The translations under genes and the position numbers were made by a program. Under the pieces are notes generated by a model that was given only the letters and a program-made list of their open reading frames with translations, did no database searches and was not told the DNA's origin. From contig NZ_CP011125.1 of assembly GCF_000737325.1 (NCBI RefSeq), positions 1,984,001 to 2,048,000 of the forward strand: 64,000 nucleotides of DNA, read 5' to 3'. The stretch comes from Sandaracinus amylolyticus (GTDB lineage: Bacteria > Myxococcota_A > Polyangia > Polyangiales > Sandaracinaceae). Of this stretch, positions 32,755 through 42,099 are shown one piece after another (position 1 is the first letter of the stretch; every line of letters starts with the position of its first letter).

Positions 32755-33345
32755 ATGAGCGACTCCGAGCCCATGAGCGCTGCCGCCGCCAAGATCGCCG
32801 CCGTCCCGGAGGACGACGCCACGCTCGCCACGCGCGCCGCGAGCGGCGACGAGCGCGCCTTCACGGCGATCTATCGCAAGCACTCGCGCTACGTGGCGGG
32901 CGTCGTCTATCGGCTCATGGGCGACGACGGAGAGCTCGACGACGTGGTGCAGGAGACGTTCGTCGCGGCGTCGGAAGGGCTCGCGAGCCTGAAGGAAGGC
33001 GGGACGCTGCGGGCCTGGCTCGTGACGATCGCGGTGCGCAAGGTCGCGCGCCGGCTCGCGCGGCGTCAGCGGCAGCGCTGGCTCGCGGGCATCTTCGGGC
33101 GCACCGAGCCGCGCGCGGTGACGCCGGAGGTGGAGGGCGAGGCGTACGCGCTCTACCAGGCGCTGGGAACGCTCTCGACCGAGCGGCGCGTGCCGTGGAC
33201 GCTCCATCACGTCGAAGGCCTGACGCTGCCGGAGGTCGCGGAGCACTGCGGCGTGTCGCTCGCGACGGTGAAGCGAAGGATCGCGGAAGCGGCGGCGCTG
33301 CTCGCGAAGCGAGGCTACGTGGTGAGCGCGGGAGGCCGCGAATGA
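32755..33345 (+). CDS. ECF-type RNA polymerase sigma factor
   Basis: A 196-residue ECF sigma factor from ATG 32755 (ATG 32773 also possible). Region 2: FTAIYRKHSRYVAGVVYRLM, ELDDVVQETFVAASEGLASL; region 4: WTLHHVEGLTLPEVAEHCGV, SLATVKRRIAEAAALL. Its stop overlaps the next start (ATGA), coupling it to a FecR-domain protein. The three-gene operon 32755-35488 would form a sigma, membrane anti-sigma/regulator and envelope protein unit, similar in order to the module at 59003-61760. The inducing signal is unknown. Confidence 0.92.
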   Translation: MSDSEPMSAAAAKIAAVPEDDATLATRAASGDERAFTAIYRKHSRYVAGVVYRLMGDDGELDDVVQETFVAASEGLASLKEGGTLRAWLVTIAVRKVARRLARRQRQRWLAGIFGRTEPRAVTPEVEGEAYALYQALGTLSTERRVPWTLHHVEGLTLPEVAEHCGVSLATVKRRIAEAAALLAKRGYVVSAGGRE

Positions 33346-34403
33346 GCGTCGAGCTCGAGCAGGCTCGGCGCGCCGAGCCGGACTGGGACGAGCTGCGCGA
33401 GCGGCGTGTGCTGGCGCGCGTGCTCGCGGCGCGCGGAGAGGGCGCGGCGCGGCGTCGTCGCGCGCGAGTCGCGGTCGCGTTCGGCGCGGGCGTGGCGGTC
33501 GCGGCGGCTGCGCTGCTCGTGTGGATGCGCCCGGCGACGACGCAGCCTTCGAGCGGCGGTGCGGTCGCGACGGTCGCGGTCGAGGGCGAGGCGGGCACGT
33601 CGCGCCCGGCGCGGCTGTCGCTGCGCGACGGATCCGAGGTGTTCCTCGCGGCGTCGGCCGACGTGCGCGTCGAGTCGGAGTCGGAGGGCGCGGTGCGCAT
33701 CGCGCAGCTCGCGGGCGAGGCGCGCTACGTGGTGAGCCATCGCCCGGAGCGCTCGTTCGTCGTGGTGGTCGAGGCCGTCGAGGTGCGGGTGCGCGGCACG
33801 CAGTTCGTCGTGCGGCGCGGCGAGCTCGAGGTGGAGGTCGAGGTCGAGGAAGGGCGCGTCGAGGTCGCGCGCGGTGACGACGCGAGCATGCTCGGCGCCG
33901 GTGATGCGCTGCGGGTGCGGATGCGCGCCGACGAGCCCACGCCCGAGCCCGAGATCGTGCCGGAGCCCGAGATCGCCCCGAGCGAGCCCGAGCCCGAGAC
34001 GTCGTCGGCGGAGCGCTCGCCGCGCCCCTCGCGTCGCGAGAGCATCGAGGAGCTGACCGCGCAGGCCGACGAGGCGCGTCGCGCCGGGCGGCTCGACGAT
34101 GCGGCGCGCGCGCTGCGTGCGGCGACGATCGCCGAGCCTCGCGATCCGCGGGTCGCGACCGCGTTCTTCACGCTGGGCCGGGTCGAGCGCGCGCGGGCGC
34201 GCGACGTCGCGGCCGCGGAGGCGTTCGAGGCGGCGTTCGCGCGCGCTCCGCACGGTGCGCTCGCCGAGGACGCGCTCGCGGAGGCGGCCGTGTCGTGGTC
34301 GGCCGCGGGGCGTCGCGAGCGGGCGCGCGCGTCGGCGCGACGCTATCTCGAGCTGCACCCCTCTGGCCTCTACGCAGAACGTGTGCGTCACTTGGCCGAG
34401 TGA
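33342..34403 (+). CDS. FecR-domain anti-sigma regulator with TPR tail
   Basis: A 353-residue membrane protein. The N-terminal 40 residues are cytoplasmic and basic; a transmembrane helix follows at about 46-61 (VAVAFGAGVAVAAAALLVWM). Residues about 75-195 form a FecR-type periplasmic domain (LSLRDGSEVFLAASADVRVE, AVEVRVRGTQFVVRRGELEV). A Pro/Glu linker leads to TPR-like helices at about 240-350 (ARRAGRLDDAARALRAAT). FecR proteins pass an envelope signal to the partner sigma factor. Translation is coupled on both sides (ATGA at the start, GTGA at the end). Confidence 0.85.
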   Translation: MSVELEQARRAEPDWDELRERRVLARVLAARGEGAARRRRARVAVAFGAGVAVAAAALLVWMRPATTQPSSGGAVATVAVEGEAGTSRPARLSLRDGSEVFLAASADVRVESESEGAVRIAQLAGEARYVVSHRPERSFVVVVEAVEVRVRGTQFVVRRGELEVEVEVEEGRVEVARGDDASMLGAGDALRVRMRADEPTPEPEIVPEPEIAPSEPEPETSSAERSPRPSRRESIEELTAQADEARRAGRLDDAARALRAATIAEPRDPRVATAFFTLGRVERARARDVAAAEAFEAAFARAPHGALAEDALAEAAVSWSAAGRRERARASARRYLELHPSGLYAERVRHLAE

Positions 34404-35488
34404 TCGGACCCGGTGAGGCGTGGCGTCGAAGTCCCGTCGTGGGCGCGGCGCTCGTGCTCGCGGCCTGGACGATCGCGCCGTCGACGGCGCGCGCGGATCT
34501 GACGATCGCTGCGCCGTCGTGCAGCGAGGTCGATCTCGCCGAGGTGCAGCGGCTGCTCGAGGTGGAGCTCGCCGACGTGACGCTCGCGTGGCGCGAGGCG
34601 TCGACGCCGGTGGTCCTGCTCGGGTGCACCGGCGACCGCGTGCGGATCGAGATCACCGATCCGATCACCGACAAGAGCGTCGCGCGCACGCTCGTGTGGC
34701 CGAGCGTCGATCGCGAGCGGGTGCTCGCGCTGGCGATCGCGCAGCTCTTCCTCACGTCGTGGCTCGAGCTGCTGATCGACGGTGACGCGGCGGTCGAGGG
34801 CGCGCCGGGCGCGGAGGAAGCCGAGCGGATGGCGCGCGGCGCGATGGAAGACGCGCAGCAGGCGCAGACGTCGCCACCACCCGAGCCGGTCGTCGAGGCG
34901 CCACGGCCGGAGCCCGTCGACGTCGTCGCGCCGCCCGTCACGCCGCCGGCCGAGGCGCCAGCGCCGCGGACCGACGCCGAGATCTCGCTCGAGGGAGGCA
35001 CGCGCATGCGCCTCGACGGCGAGACGCTCGCGACCGCGAGCGCCGGGCTCCGCGGTGCGATGGTGATCGACGACGCGATCGTCGTCGGGCTGCGCCTCGC
35101 GACCGAGTTCGCGCGCACCTCGCGGATGCGCGGCGACATCGACGTCTACGCCGCGACGCTCGGCATCGGCGCTGCCTGGCGCACGCCCAACCTCGGTCCG
35201 CTCTTCGCCGACCTCGGCGTGTGGGTCGCGGGTGACCTGCTCGTGCTCGAGGGGCGTCCGGCCTCCCTGGAGGTCGAGGGCGGCACCACGATCGCGATCG
35301 CGGCCGAGGCGCAGGTCGAGGTCGCGCCGTCGCTGCGCGTCGGGCCCGTGGTGATCTCGGTGCCGCTGGGGCTCGGCGTGCTCGCGTTCGCGCCCGATGG
35401 AGAGGTCACCGACGAGCCTCCCGTCATCGTCGGCGGGCCGTTTTTCGCGGCAGCGCTGCGCGTCGCCATCACGCCTTCACAATTCTGA
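34400..35488 (+). CDS. Secreted envelope protein of sigma/FecR operon
   Basis: A 362-residue exported protein starting at GTG 34400 within the FecR stop. A signal peptide (VVGAALVLAAWTIAPSTARA) is followed by a domain of about 120 residues with two cysteines (APSCSEVDLAEV, LLGCTGDRVRI), a Pro-rich linker (about 155-195) and a C-terminal half rich in alternating beta-strands (LRGAMVIDDAIVVGLRL, VGPVVISVPLGLGVLAF) that ends in Phe (PSQF), as outer-membrane barrels often do. A partner of the sigma system is likely. The protein at 57893-58984 has the same three-part plan. Confidence 0.72.
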   Translation: MIGPGEAWRRSPVVGAALVLAAWTIAPSTARADLTIAAPSCSEVDLAEVQRLLEVELADVTLAWREASTPVVLLGCTGDRVRIEITDPITDKSVARTLVWPSVDRERVLALAIAQLFLTSWLELLIDGDAAVEGAPGAEEAERMARGAMEDAQQAQTSPPPEPVVEAPRPEPVDVVAPPVTPPAEAPAPRTDAEISLEGGTRMRLDGETLATASAGLRGAMVIDDAIVVGLRLATEFARTSRMRGDIDVYAATLGIGAAWRTPNLGPLFADLGVWVAGDLLVLEGRPASLEVEGGTTIAIAAEAQVEVAPSLRVGPVVISVPLGLGVLAFAPDGEVTDEPPVIVGGPFFAAALRVAITPSQF

Positions 35489-35523
35489 GCCGGTCTCGAG
35501 CGGTGCGCGTCACTCCATCACCG
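35476..35523 (+). promoter_or_regulatory. Upstream element of surface cassette, copy 1
   Basis: Two blocks, TTCACAWTTCTGAGCCGGTC and CGTCACYCCATCACSG, separated by 12 variable bases, end at the base before the ATG at 35524. The same 48-bp layout recurs at 42030-42077. Here it overlaps the stop of the preceding gene. It is either a conserved promoter or a footprint of the duplication. Confidence 0.65.
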
Positions 35524-37932
35524 ATGACGTTCACTCGACGCTTCGTTCCCGTGTCCATCGCGGTCGCGCTGAGTGCGTGCGGCAGCGATCCCGTGCTCAC
35601 CGACCGCGACGGGGGCGCGGGCGACGCGTCCATCGGCGACGCGGAGGTGGTCGTCGACGGCGGTCGCGGTGATGCGGGGCCGCCCCCGGTCGACGGTGGA
35701 CCGGCGTGCGCGACGCGCGATCCGGAGTTCCCCGAAGATCCGACCGCGGGCGCGTGGCGGCAGGGGTACGGCAATCCCGGCGTCGGCGGCGACCTGCCGA
35801 ACGTGAACTCGATCGGCTTCGCGGCGGACGGCACCGTCTACATCGGCGGTGAGTTCACGACCGCCGGCTACCAGGCCGCGCGCAACATCGCGGCGTGGGA
35901 CGGCGCGACCGGCTGGCGCCCGATGGGCGAGGGCCTGAGCGGGCGCGTGCGATCGATCGCGGTCGCGTCCGACGGGCGCGTGTTCGCGGCCTACGCCGGC
36001 AACGATGATTGGGAGGCGCGCCGCATCGCGAGCTGGGACGGCACCGCGTGGACCGACCTCGCTGCGACGGACGATCCGGAGCTCGACTCGAGCGGGTTTC
36101 CGCTCGAGAACGACGCGATCGAGGAGATCGCGTTCGTCGGCGACACGCTGTTCGCGGTCGGGTCGTTCGACACGATCGAGGGCGTCGAGGCGCACGGCGT
36201 CGCGCGCCTCGACGGGACCACGTGGTCCGGTTACGCCGGGCTCGCGCCCGACAGAACGGTGGAAGCGATCTCCGCGACGTCGCTGACCGACGTGTGCATC
36301 GGCGGCAGCTTCTCGACGCTCGGCGTCGTCGCGTCACGCGGCGCGGCGTGCTGGAACGGCACGGCGTGGCAGGCGCGCCCGCTGCCGTTCGAGCACTACA
36401 TCGGCTTCTACGATCTCCAGCGTGATCCCGCCGACGGTTCGCTGGTCGGCGCGGGCGACTTCATGCTCGACGACACCGGCACGAACGGCGGCAGCATCGC
36501 GCGCTGGGTGGGCGATCGCTGGGAGCTGGTCGGTCGCGGCGTGATGAGCGTGTTCGGGCCCGGGAGCACGAGCGGGGTGCGCGGCGTCGCGTTCGTGCCG
36601 AGCGGCATGTACGTCGGGGGCGCGTTCCGCGCGATCGACGCGGAGGAGCCGCGGCCGGTCAACGCGGTCGCGCGGTGGCGCGACGGCGAGTGGGACGACA
36701 TCGGCGGCGTCTACGCCGAGGTCGGCTTCATCGGCGGCGACGACAACGTCTATCTCGTCGCGGGAGGCCCGGACGGCAGCGTGTACTTCGGCGGGCTCTT
36801 CACGCGCTCGGACAGCGTCGCCGTCTCGCACATCGTTCGCTACGACGGCACGTACTGGTCGGCGCTGCGCACGCCCGGCGAGGAGTACGAAGGCGTCGCG
36901 GGGTCGGTCGCCGCGCTCGAGCGCGAGGCGTCGTGCGCGATCTACGTCGGCGGCACGTTCAGCTACGCCGGCCCGATCCGCGCGAACAGCATCGCGCGCT
37001 ACACGCGCGATGGTGGCTACCAGGCGCTCGGCCAGGGCGTGAGCGGCAGCGTGCGCGCCATCGAGTCGCTCGGTGAAGGTCGCATCGTCGCGGGCGGCGC
37101 GTTCTCCGACGAGAGCGGCACCGTCTTCCGCAACGTCGCGCTCTGGGACGGATCGCAGTGGCGCGCGCTCGGCGGCAGCGTCGACGGCGAGGTGGCCGCG
37201 CTCGAGAGCGTGCCGATGGACTCGCCCGACTCGCGCGAGCTGATCTACGTCGGAGGCGACTTCGAGAACGCCGGTGAGGTGCCTGCGGAGGATTTCGCGA
37301 TGTGGGACGGCGAGGTCTGGACCGCGGTCGGCGGCGGATTCACCGGACACCTCGACGTCTGGGGCGAGGAGACGGGCACGTCGGTGCGCGCGTTGCTCCG
37401 AGATCCCGCCACCGGCGATCTCATCGTCGCGGGTGATTTCCGGGCCGCCGGGCCCGACGGGCTCGTGGTGAACAACATCGCACGCTGGGACGGCGAGCAG
37501 TGGCACGCCTACGGCGACGGCCTCGGGGCGCGCTCGCAGGTCCCGAACGCGCTGACCTTCTGGAACGGTCGCCTCGTCGCGGTCGGCGATTTCCAGAGCA
37601 GCGGCGAGACGACCGTCCGCCACGTCGCGGCGTGGAACGGCACGGCGTGGGAGGCGGTCGGCGAGCTCACGCTCGAGGGCTTCCCGCACGTGATCGCGGT
37701 CGAGGCGGTCGGCAGCGCGCTCTACGTCGGCGGCAGCATGCAGTTCGGCGAGGGCCAGGGCACGCACGTCGCGGTCTACGACGGCACGACGTGGGCGCCG
37801 CTCTCCGACGGCGCGAGCGATCTCGTCGAGGCGCTCGTCGGGATGGACGAGGGCGTGTACGTCGGCGGCACGTTCGACCGTACCGGTACGTCTCCGTCGG
37901 TCGGCCTCTCGCTCTGGCAGTTCGCGCCCTGA
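35524..37932 (+). CDS. WDG-repeat surface lipoprotein, cassette copy 1
   Basis: An 802-residue lipoprotein (lipobox VALSACG). A DGGAGDASIGDAE linker follows. The body is made of about a dozen repeats with the pattern YIGGEFTTAGYQ, then IAAWDGATGWRPMGEGL, which form a beta-propeller of kelch or delta-60-like type. ATG 35524 is preferred; GTG 35503 is an alternative. It is the first gene of the three-gene cassette, 26 bp before the CxxCH propeller gene. It closely resembles the protein from 42100. Surface display is likely; the ligand is unknown. Confidence 0.82.
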   Translation: MTFTRRFVPVSIAVALSACGSDPVLTDRDGGAGDASIGDAEVVVDGGRGDAGPPPVDGGPACATRDPEFPEDPTAGAWRQGYGNPGVGGDLPNVNSIGFAADGTVYIGGEFTTAGYQAARNIAAWDGATGWRPMGEGLSGRVRSIAVASDGRVFAAYAGNDDWEARRIASWDGTAWTDLAATDDPELDSSGFPLENDAIEEIAFVGDTLFAVGSFDTIEGVEAHGVARLDGTTWSGYAGLAPDRTVEAISATSLTDVCIGGSFSTLGVVASRGAACWNGTAWQARPLPFEHYIGFYDLQRDPADGSLVGAGDFMLDDTGTNGGSIARWVGDRWELVGRGVMSVFGPGSTSGVRGVAFVPSGMYVGGAFRAIDAEEPRPVNAVARWRDGEWDDIGGVYAEVGFIGGDDNVYLVAGGPDGSVYFGGLFTRSDSVAVSHIVRYDGTYWSALRTPGEEYEGVAGSVAALEREASCAIYVGGTFSYAGPIRANSIARYTRDGGYQALGQGVSGSVRAIESLGEGRIVAGGAFSDESGTVFRNVALWDGSQWRALGGSVDGEVAALESVPMDSPDSRELIYVGGDFENAGEVPAEDFAMWDGEVWTAVGGGFTGHLDVWGEETGTSVRALLRDPATGDLIVAGDFRAAGPDGLVVNNIARWDGEQWHAYGDGLGARSQVPNALTFWNGRLVAVGDFQSSGETTVRHVAAWNGTAWEAVGELTLEGFPHVIAVEAVGSALYVGGSMQFGEGQGTHVAVYDGTTWAPLSDGASDLVEALVGMDEGVYVGGTFDRTGTSPSVGLSLWQFAP

Positions 37933-37958
37933 AGCCGCAGAACGAGGAGCATGCCTCA

Positions 37959-40004
37959 ATGACTCTCCTCTCGAGACACGCGCAGTGGCTCGTGCCGCTC
38001 GCGCTCGCCTTCGGTGCATGCACCGAGCGCGGCGGCGATCCGCCGGACACGAGCGATGGCGGCAACGAGGTCGTCTCGCTCGAGCTCGATCCCGCGGAGG
38101 TCGAGCTGACGAGCGGCGACGGCTCGACGCCGACGGTCACGCTCCGCGCGTTCGCGCGCACGGTGCAGGGCGAGCGCGTCGAGGTCTCGCCGGAGAGCTG
38201 GACGCTCGCGCACGATCGCATCGGCTCGATCGACGAGCACGGGACGTTCACGGCGAGCGGGCGCGCCGGCGGCGAGGTGCAGGTCACCGCGCGTGTGCCC
38301 GGCGTGATCGCGCCGGTGGTCGGCCACGCGACGATCCGCGTGCGCCTGACGCTCTCGGTCCCGCTCGATCCGATGGTGCCGCCGACGCTCCCCGAGCGGT
38401 TCGACACGCTGCCCGAGGTCGAAGAGCCCTTCGAGTCGCCCGCGCTGCTCTATCCCCTCGAGGGCGCTCGCATGCCGAACAACGTCGGCGCGCCCGAGCT
38501 GCAGTGGGAGCCGTTCGCGCAGGCGGGCGACGCGTTCCGCGTCGTCATCGAGACGCCGCACGCGACCGTGCGCGCGTACACCTACGACGACGGGCGCACG
38601 TTCCGCGCGAGCTATCCGATCGATCGCAACACGTGGCGCGTCGTCGCGGACAGCGCGCTCGGCGAGGAGATCACGATCCGCGTCGATCGCATCCCGAGCG
38701 GCGGCAGCGAGGTCGTGCGCGGCACGCCGGTGACGATCTGGCTGAGCGAGGACGGCGTCTTCGGCACCGTCTACTACTGGCAGGTGCGCGTCGATCCGCA
38801 GGGCAGCGACGTGCTGCGCCTCGATGCGGCGAGCGGCACGCGCCAGAGCGTATTCGGCACCGAGTCGGGCGGCTGCGTCGGATGCCACGCGCTGTCGCAC
38901 GACGGACGCCAGCTCTCCGCGACGCTCGACTCGCGCGGCGTGCAGTGGACCACCGCAGTGGTCGACACGACGAGCGCCAGCGCGCCCCCGCCCGACGTGA
39001 TGGGCCCGTTCACGCCGGCCTATCACTTCATGGCGTTCTCGCCCGACGCGACGCGCATCCTCGCGAGCCGCCCGCTCGCGCCCGCGACGCGCGACGTGAC
39101 CGCGCTCTTCCTGCTCGACGGAGCGACCGGCGCGGAGATGGCCGCGAGCGGTCTGCCCACCGGTCAGGCGGGCTACCCGACGTGGTCGCCCGACGGCGCG
39201 CGCGTCGCGTGGATGGACGGCGGCAGTGACGGTCCGAGCGGCACGCGCAGCCCGACGCGCATCGTCGTGAGCGACGTCGCCGAGGGCGACGCGTTCGGCG
39301 AAGCGCGCGTGGTGCACGACGGCGCGAGCCTCGCGTCGGCGCCCGAGGGCGGGAGCACGGACTCGCGCCCGACGTGGTCGCCGGACTCGCGCTTCCTCGC
39401 GTTCGCGCACGGCACGAGCTCGGTGTCGTCGGTGCAGTTCGACGGTGAGCCGCCGACCGCGTCGCTCTATCTGGTCTCGCGCGACGGCGGCACGCCGATC
39501 CGGCTCGTGCGCGGCATGGGCGACGGCGGTCCCGTCGATGCGTTCTGGCCCGTGTTCTCGCCGTTCGTGACCGAGGAGCGCGATGGGTCGCGGCTCTTCT
39601 GGCTCGCGTTCTACTCGCGCCAGGACTTCGGGAACGCGCGCGCCGGGACGGCGGGCACGTCGCGACGCCAGCTCTGGGTCATGGCGATCGATCCCGCGGC
39701 CGCCGAGCGTGGTGAAGATCCGAGCTCGCCTCCGTACTGGCTGACGGGCCAGGACACGCGCGCCGACGACATCGCGGCGCTCTGGGCGCCGACGAGCTGC
39801 CGCGGTCGCGACGAGTCGTGCAGCACGTCGTCGGAGTGCTGCTCGGGCGAGTGCGCGGCGGCGGACCCGTCGATGCCCGACGTGCTCACGTGCCGCCCTC
39901 CGACGGTGTGTCGTCGCTCGGGCGACTCGTGCGAGGACGCGAGCGACTGCTGCGACGGCCTCGAGTGCAACCTCGGCGTCTGCGGATACGTCCCCCCGAT
40001 TTGA
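37959..40004 (+). CDS. Propeller lipoprotein with CxxCH haem motif, cassette copy 1
   Basis: A 681-residue lipoprotein (lipobox LAFGACT). The first 130 residues look like an Ig-like domain (LDPAEVELTSGDGSTPTVTL). Residues about 280-580 are TolB/WD40-type propeller blades (SPDATRILASRP, YPTWSPDGARVAWMDGG). A single CVGCH at 306-310, followed by ALSHDG, would bind haem c. The C-terminal 60 residues are Cys-rich (CSTSSECCSGECAAADP). GAGGAG at 37944-37949 precedes ATG 37959. The paralogue is the gene at 44496. Electron transfer is possible, but one haem site alone does not prove it. Confidence 0.85.
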   Translation: MTLLSRHAQWLVPLALAFGACTERGGDPPDTSDGGNEVVSLELDPAEVELTSGDGSTPTVTLRAFARTVQGERVEVSPESWTLAHDRIGSIDEHGTFTASGRAGGEVQVTARVPGVIAPVVGHATIRVRLTLSVPLDPMVPPTLPERFDTLPEVEEPFESPALLYPLEGARMPNNVGAPELQWEPFAQAGDAFRVVIETPHATVRAYTYDDGRTFRASYPIDRNTWRVVADSALGEEITIRVDRIPSGGSEVVRGTPVTIWLSEDGVFGTVYYWQVRVDPQGSDVLRLDAASGTRQSVFGTESGGCVGCHALSHDGRQLSATLDSRGVQWTTAVVDTTSASAPPPDVMGPFTPAYHFMAFSPDATRILASRPLAPATRDVTALFLLDGATGAEMAASGLPTGQAGYPTWSPDGARVAWMDGGSDGPSGTRSPTRIVVSDVAEGDAFGEARVVHDGASLASAPEGGSTDSRPTWSPDSRFLAFAHGTSSVSSVQFDGEPPTASLYLVSRDGGTPIRLVRGMGDGGPVDAFWPVFSPFVTEERDGSRLFWLAFYSRQDFGNARAGTAGTSRRQLWVMAIDPAAAERGEDPSSPPYWLTGQDTRADDIAALWAPTSCRGRDESCSTSSECCSGECAAADPSMPDVLTCRPPTVCRRSGDSCEDASDCCDGLECNLGVCGYVPPI

Positions 40005-40097
40005 TCCGACTCGCACCTTCGCTTGGTGGACGTGCACGCGTGCCGGTGCGCGCGCTCGTGCACGTCTTGTCTTCGAGCCTCGTTGCGTGAGGTCCCC

Positions 40098-41978
40098 ATG
40101 CGTCGTCTCGCTGCTCTGCTCCCGATCGCGCTCTCGCTCGTGACGTCCGCGTGCATCGTCGAGGAGGGTCCTCTCCTCCCGATGCGCGACGCGGGCGTCG
40201 ACGCGCCGATGCCCGACGCCGGCCCGATCGACGGCGGCTTCTCGTGCACGCCCGACGCGCCCGGCTGCTTCGGGTACGTGCACTACGTGTGCGGCGACGA
40301 CGGCGCGTCGCGCGAGGACGAGCAGGTCTGCGAAGGCGGGTGCGATCCCGCGATGGGCTGCATCGAGTGCGTGCCCGGCTCGTTCCGGTGCGACGGAACC
40401 GTCTCGACGCGCTGCGACGAGGACCACCGCTGGCAGCCGGTGCGCGACTGCAGCGAGTGGAGCTCGGTGTGCGGCGGCTCGGGCATCTGCGACGACGCGT
40501 GCGGCCTCGCGGAGGCGGTGCGCTCCAACGTCGGCTGCGAGTACTGGCCGGTGCCGCTCGCGAACATCCGCGAGCTGAACTCGCGCGCGTACGACTTCCG
40601 CGTCGTCGTCGCGAACCCCGGCGCGACCCGCGCGACGGTCTCGATCTCGCGCGCGGGCCGCACGATCGAGACGACGCAGGTCACGCCCGGCGGCGTCGCC
40701 GAGATCTCGCTGCCGTGGATCGAGGGCGTGTCGTTCCCGTTCGCGACGAACGATTGGGAGAGCGTCGTCACCGCGAACGGCGCGTACCGCCTGACCTCGT
40801 CGGTGCCGGTGATCGTCACGCAGTTCAACCCGTTCCACTACGCGTCGGCGAGCGCCGACTACTCGTTCACGAACGACGCGTCGCTGCTGCTCCCCTCGCA
40901 CGTGCTCGGTCGCGAGCACGTCGGCACCTCGTACGTGCCGTTCTCGATCAGCGACGACTTCGATCCCACCGACGAGCATCCGGCCGAGAGCGCGCGCTAT
41001 CCGGGCTACCTCGCGGTGATCGGCGTCTCCGCGGAGCCCACCGCGGTCGAGATCGAGGTCGCGGGCGACGTCGCCGCGGACGCGGGTGGACGCTGGGAGG
41101 CGACCGCGCGTGGCGGCACGATCCGCTTCACGCTCGCGCGAGGCGAGGTCGCGCAGATCGCGGCCGCGGTGCCGCCCGTGTGCGCGCCGGATCGCCCCGG
41201 CTTCCGCGACGCCGAGCCCGACGAGCCGCGCGTCACCGCGTACTGCCGCGAGGAGCAGTTCGACCTCACGGGGTCGCGCGTGCACAGCGATCGCCCCGTC
41301 GCGGTGTTCGGCGGCCACACGTGCACGAACATCCCGTACGACATCGTCGCGTGCGATCACCTCGAGACGCAGCTCGCGCCCGTCGAGACCTGGGGCAAGC
41401 GCTTCTCGACGATGCCGATGCGCGATCCCGACACCGCGATCGCGAACCTGCTGCGCATCACCGCCGCGCACGACGGCACGACCGTCACGCTCGATCCTCC
41501 GCCGCGCAGCGGCGGCGAGGTGGCGCTCGCCGCGGGCGAGCACGTCGAGATCGAATTCGATCGCGCGATGACGATCACCTCGTCGCTCCCGGTGCAGGTC
41601 GCGCAGCTGCTCGTCGGGCAGAACATCACCGACCCGCCGCTCGAGCGCGGTGATCCCGGGATGACGACGCTCGTGCCCGAGGAGCAGTACCGGCGCGACT
41701 ACGTGTTCGCGATGCCGTCGTCGTACACGCCGCTCGCGCGCGGTCAGTCGTATCTGCTCGTCTCCCGCGAGCCGGGCGCGGAGATCACGCTCGACGGACG
41801 CACGCTCGAGGCCGAGTGGACGCGCGTCGGTGATCGAGAGCTCGCGATCGTTCCGGTGCCCGCGGGCAATCATCGTCTCACCGCGGCGTCGCCCGTCGGG
41901 CTCATCGCGTACGGCCTCGGGCTCTACACGTCGTACGCGTATCCCGCGGGCCTCGACCTGCGCGTCATCCCGATCTGA
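40098..41978 (+). CDS. IgGFc-binding-domain lipoprotein, cassette copy 1
   Basis: A 626-residue lipoprotein: ATG 40098 after GAGG gives the lipobox VTSACIV. A Cys-rich head follows (PGCFGYVHYVCGDDG, CIECVPGSFRCDG). From about residue 150 the IgGFc-binding-protein domain begins (GCEYWPVPLANI, FRVVVANPG, NPFHYASASADY, TNDASLLLPSHVLG) and continues to the C-terminal YTSYAYPAGLDLRVIPI. This domain is common in secreted proteins of myxobacteria and may bind glycans or proteins on the cell surface. It ends the first cassette; a terminator follows at 42006. The paralogue lies at 46750. Confidence 0.88.
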   Translation: MRRLAALLPIALSLVTSACIVEEGPLLPMRDAGVDAPMPDAGPIDGGFSCTPDAPGCFGYVHYVCGDDGASREDEQVCEGGCDPAMGCIECVPGSFRCDGTVSTRCDEDHRWQPVRDCSEWSSVCGGSGICDDACGLAEAVRSNVGCEYWPVPLANIRELNSRAYDFRVVVANPGATRATVSISRAGRTIETTQVTPGGVAEISLPWIEGVSFPFATNDWESVVTANGAYRLTSSVPVIVTQFNPFHYASASADYSFTNDASLLLPSHVLGREHVGTSYVPFSISDDFDPTDEHPAESARYPGYLAVIGVSAEPTAVEIEVAGDVAADAGGRWEATARGGTIRFTLARGEVAQIAAAVPPVCAPDRPGFRDAEPDEPRVTAYCREEQFDLTGSRVHSDRPVAVFGGHTCTNIPYDIVACDHLETQLAPVETWGKRFSTMPMRDPDTAIANLLRITAAHDGTTVTLDPPPRSGGEVALAAGEHVEIEFDRAMTITSSLPVQVAQLLVGQNITDPPLERGDPGMTTLVPEEQYRRDYVFAMPSSYTPLARGQSYLLVSREPGAEITLDGRTLEAEWTRVGDRELAIVPVPAGNHRLTAASPVGLIAYGLGLYTSYAYPAGLDLRVIPI

Positions 41979-42005
41979 TCGCCGCGTCATCGTGAGCGCG
42001 TGGAG

Positions 42006-42031
42006 AGAGCGGCGCATCGCGCCGCTCTTTT
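42006..42031 (+). terminator. Intrinsic terminator after first surface cassette
   Basis: AGAGCGGCGC and GCGCCGCTCT form a perfect 10-bp stem with a 3-nt ATC loop, followed by TTTT. It is 27 bp after the IgGFc-domain stop and just before the second cassette's upstream element. This is the clearest rho-independent terminator in the window. Confidence 0.85.
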
Positions 42032-42077
42032 CACATTTCTGAGCCGGTCGTGTCGGGTCTCCGTCACCCCATCACGG
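42030..42077 (+). promoter_or_regulatory. Upstream element of surface cassette, copy 2
   Basis: The same two blocks and 12-bp spacing as at 35476-35523 (TTCACATTTCTGAGCCGGTC, then CGTCACCCCATCACGG). It ends 22 bp before the ATG at 42100 because a stretch including GAGGAGG has been added. Conservation outside coding DNA argues for a shared promoter or operator. Confidence 0.65.
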
Positions 42078-42099
42078 CTCGCGAGGAGGCGGCATCTCC

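Noticed and set aside
37951-37962. A three-codon leader (ATG CCT CAA TGA) overlapping the propeller gene start
   Set aside because: The GAGGAG site is only 1 nt from this ATG but well placed for ATG 37959; likely chance.
37956-42017. A 1353-codon open frame on the minus strand across two lipoprotein genes
   Set aside because: It is a shadow of high-GC coding DNA: composition is Arg/Asp/His-rich with no domains, and the plus strand has lipoboxes, ribosome sites and recognisable folds.
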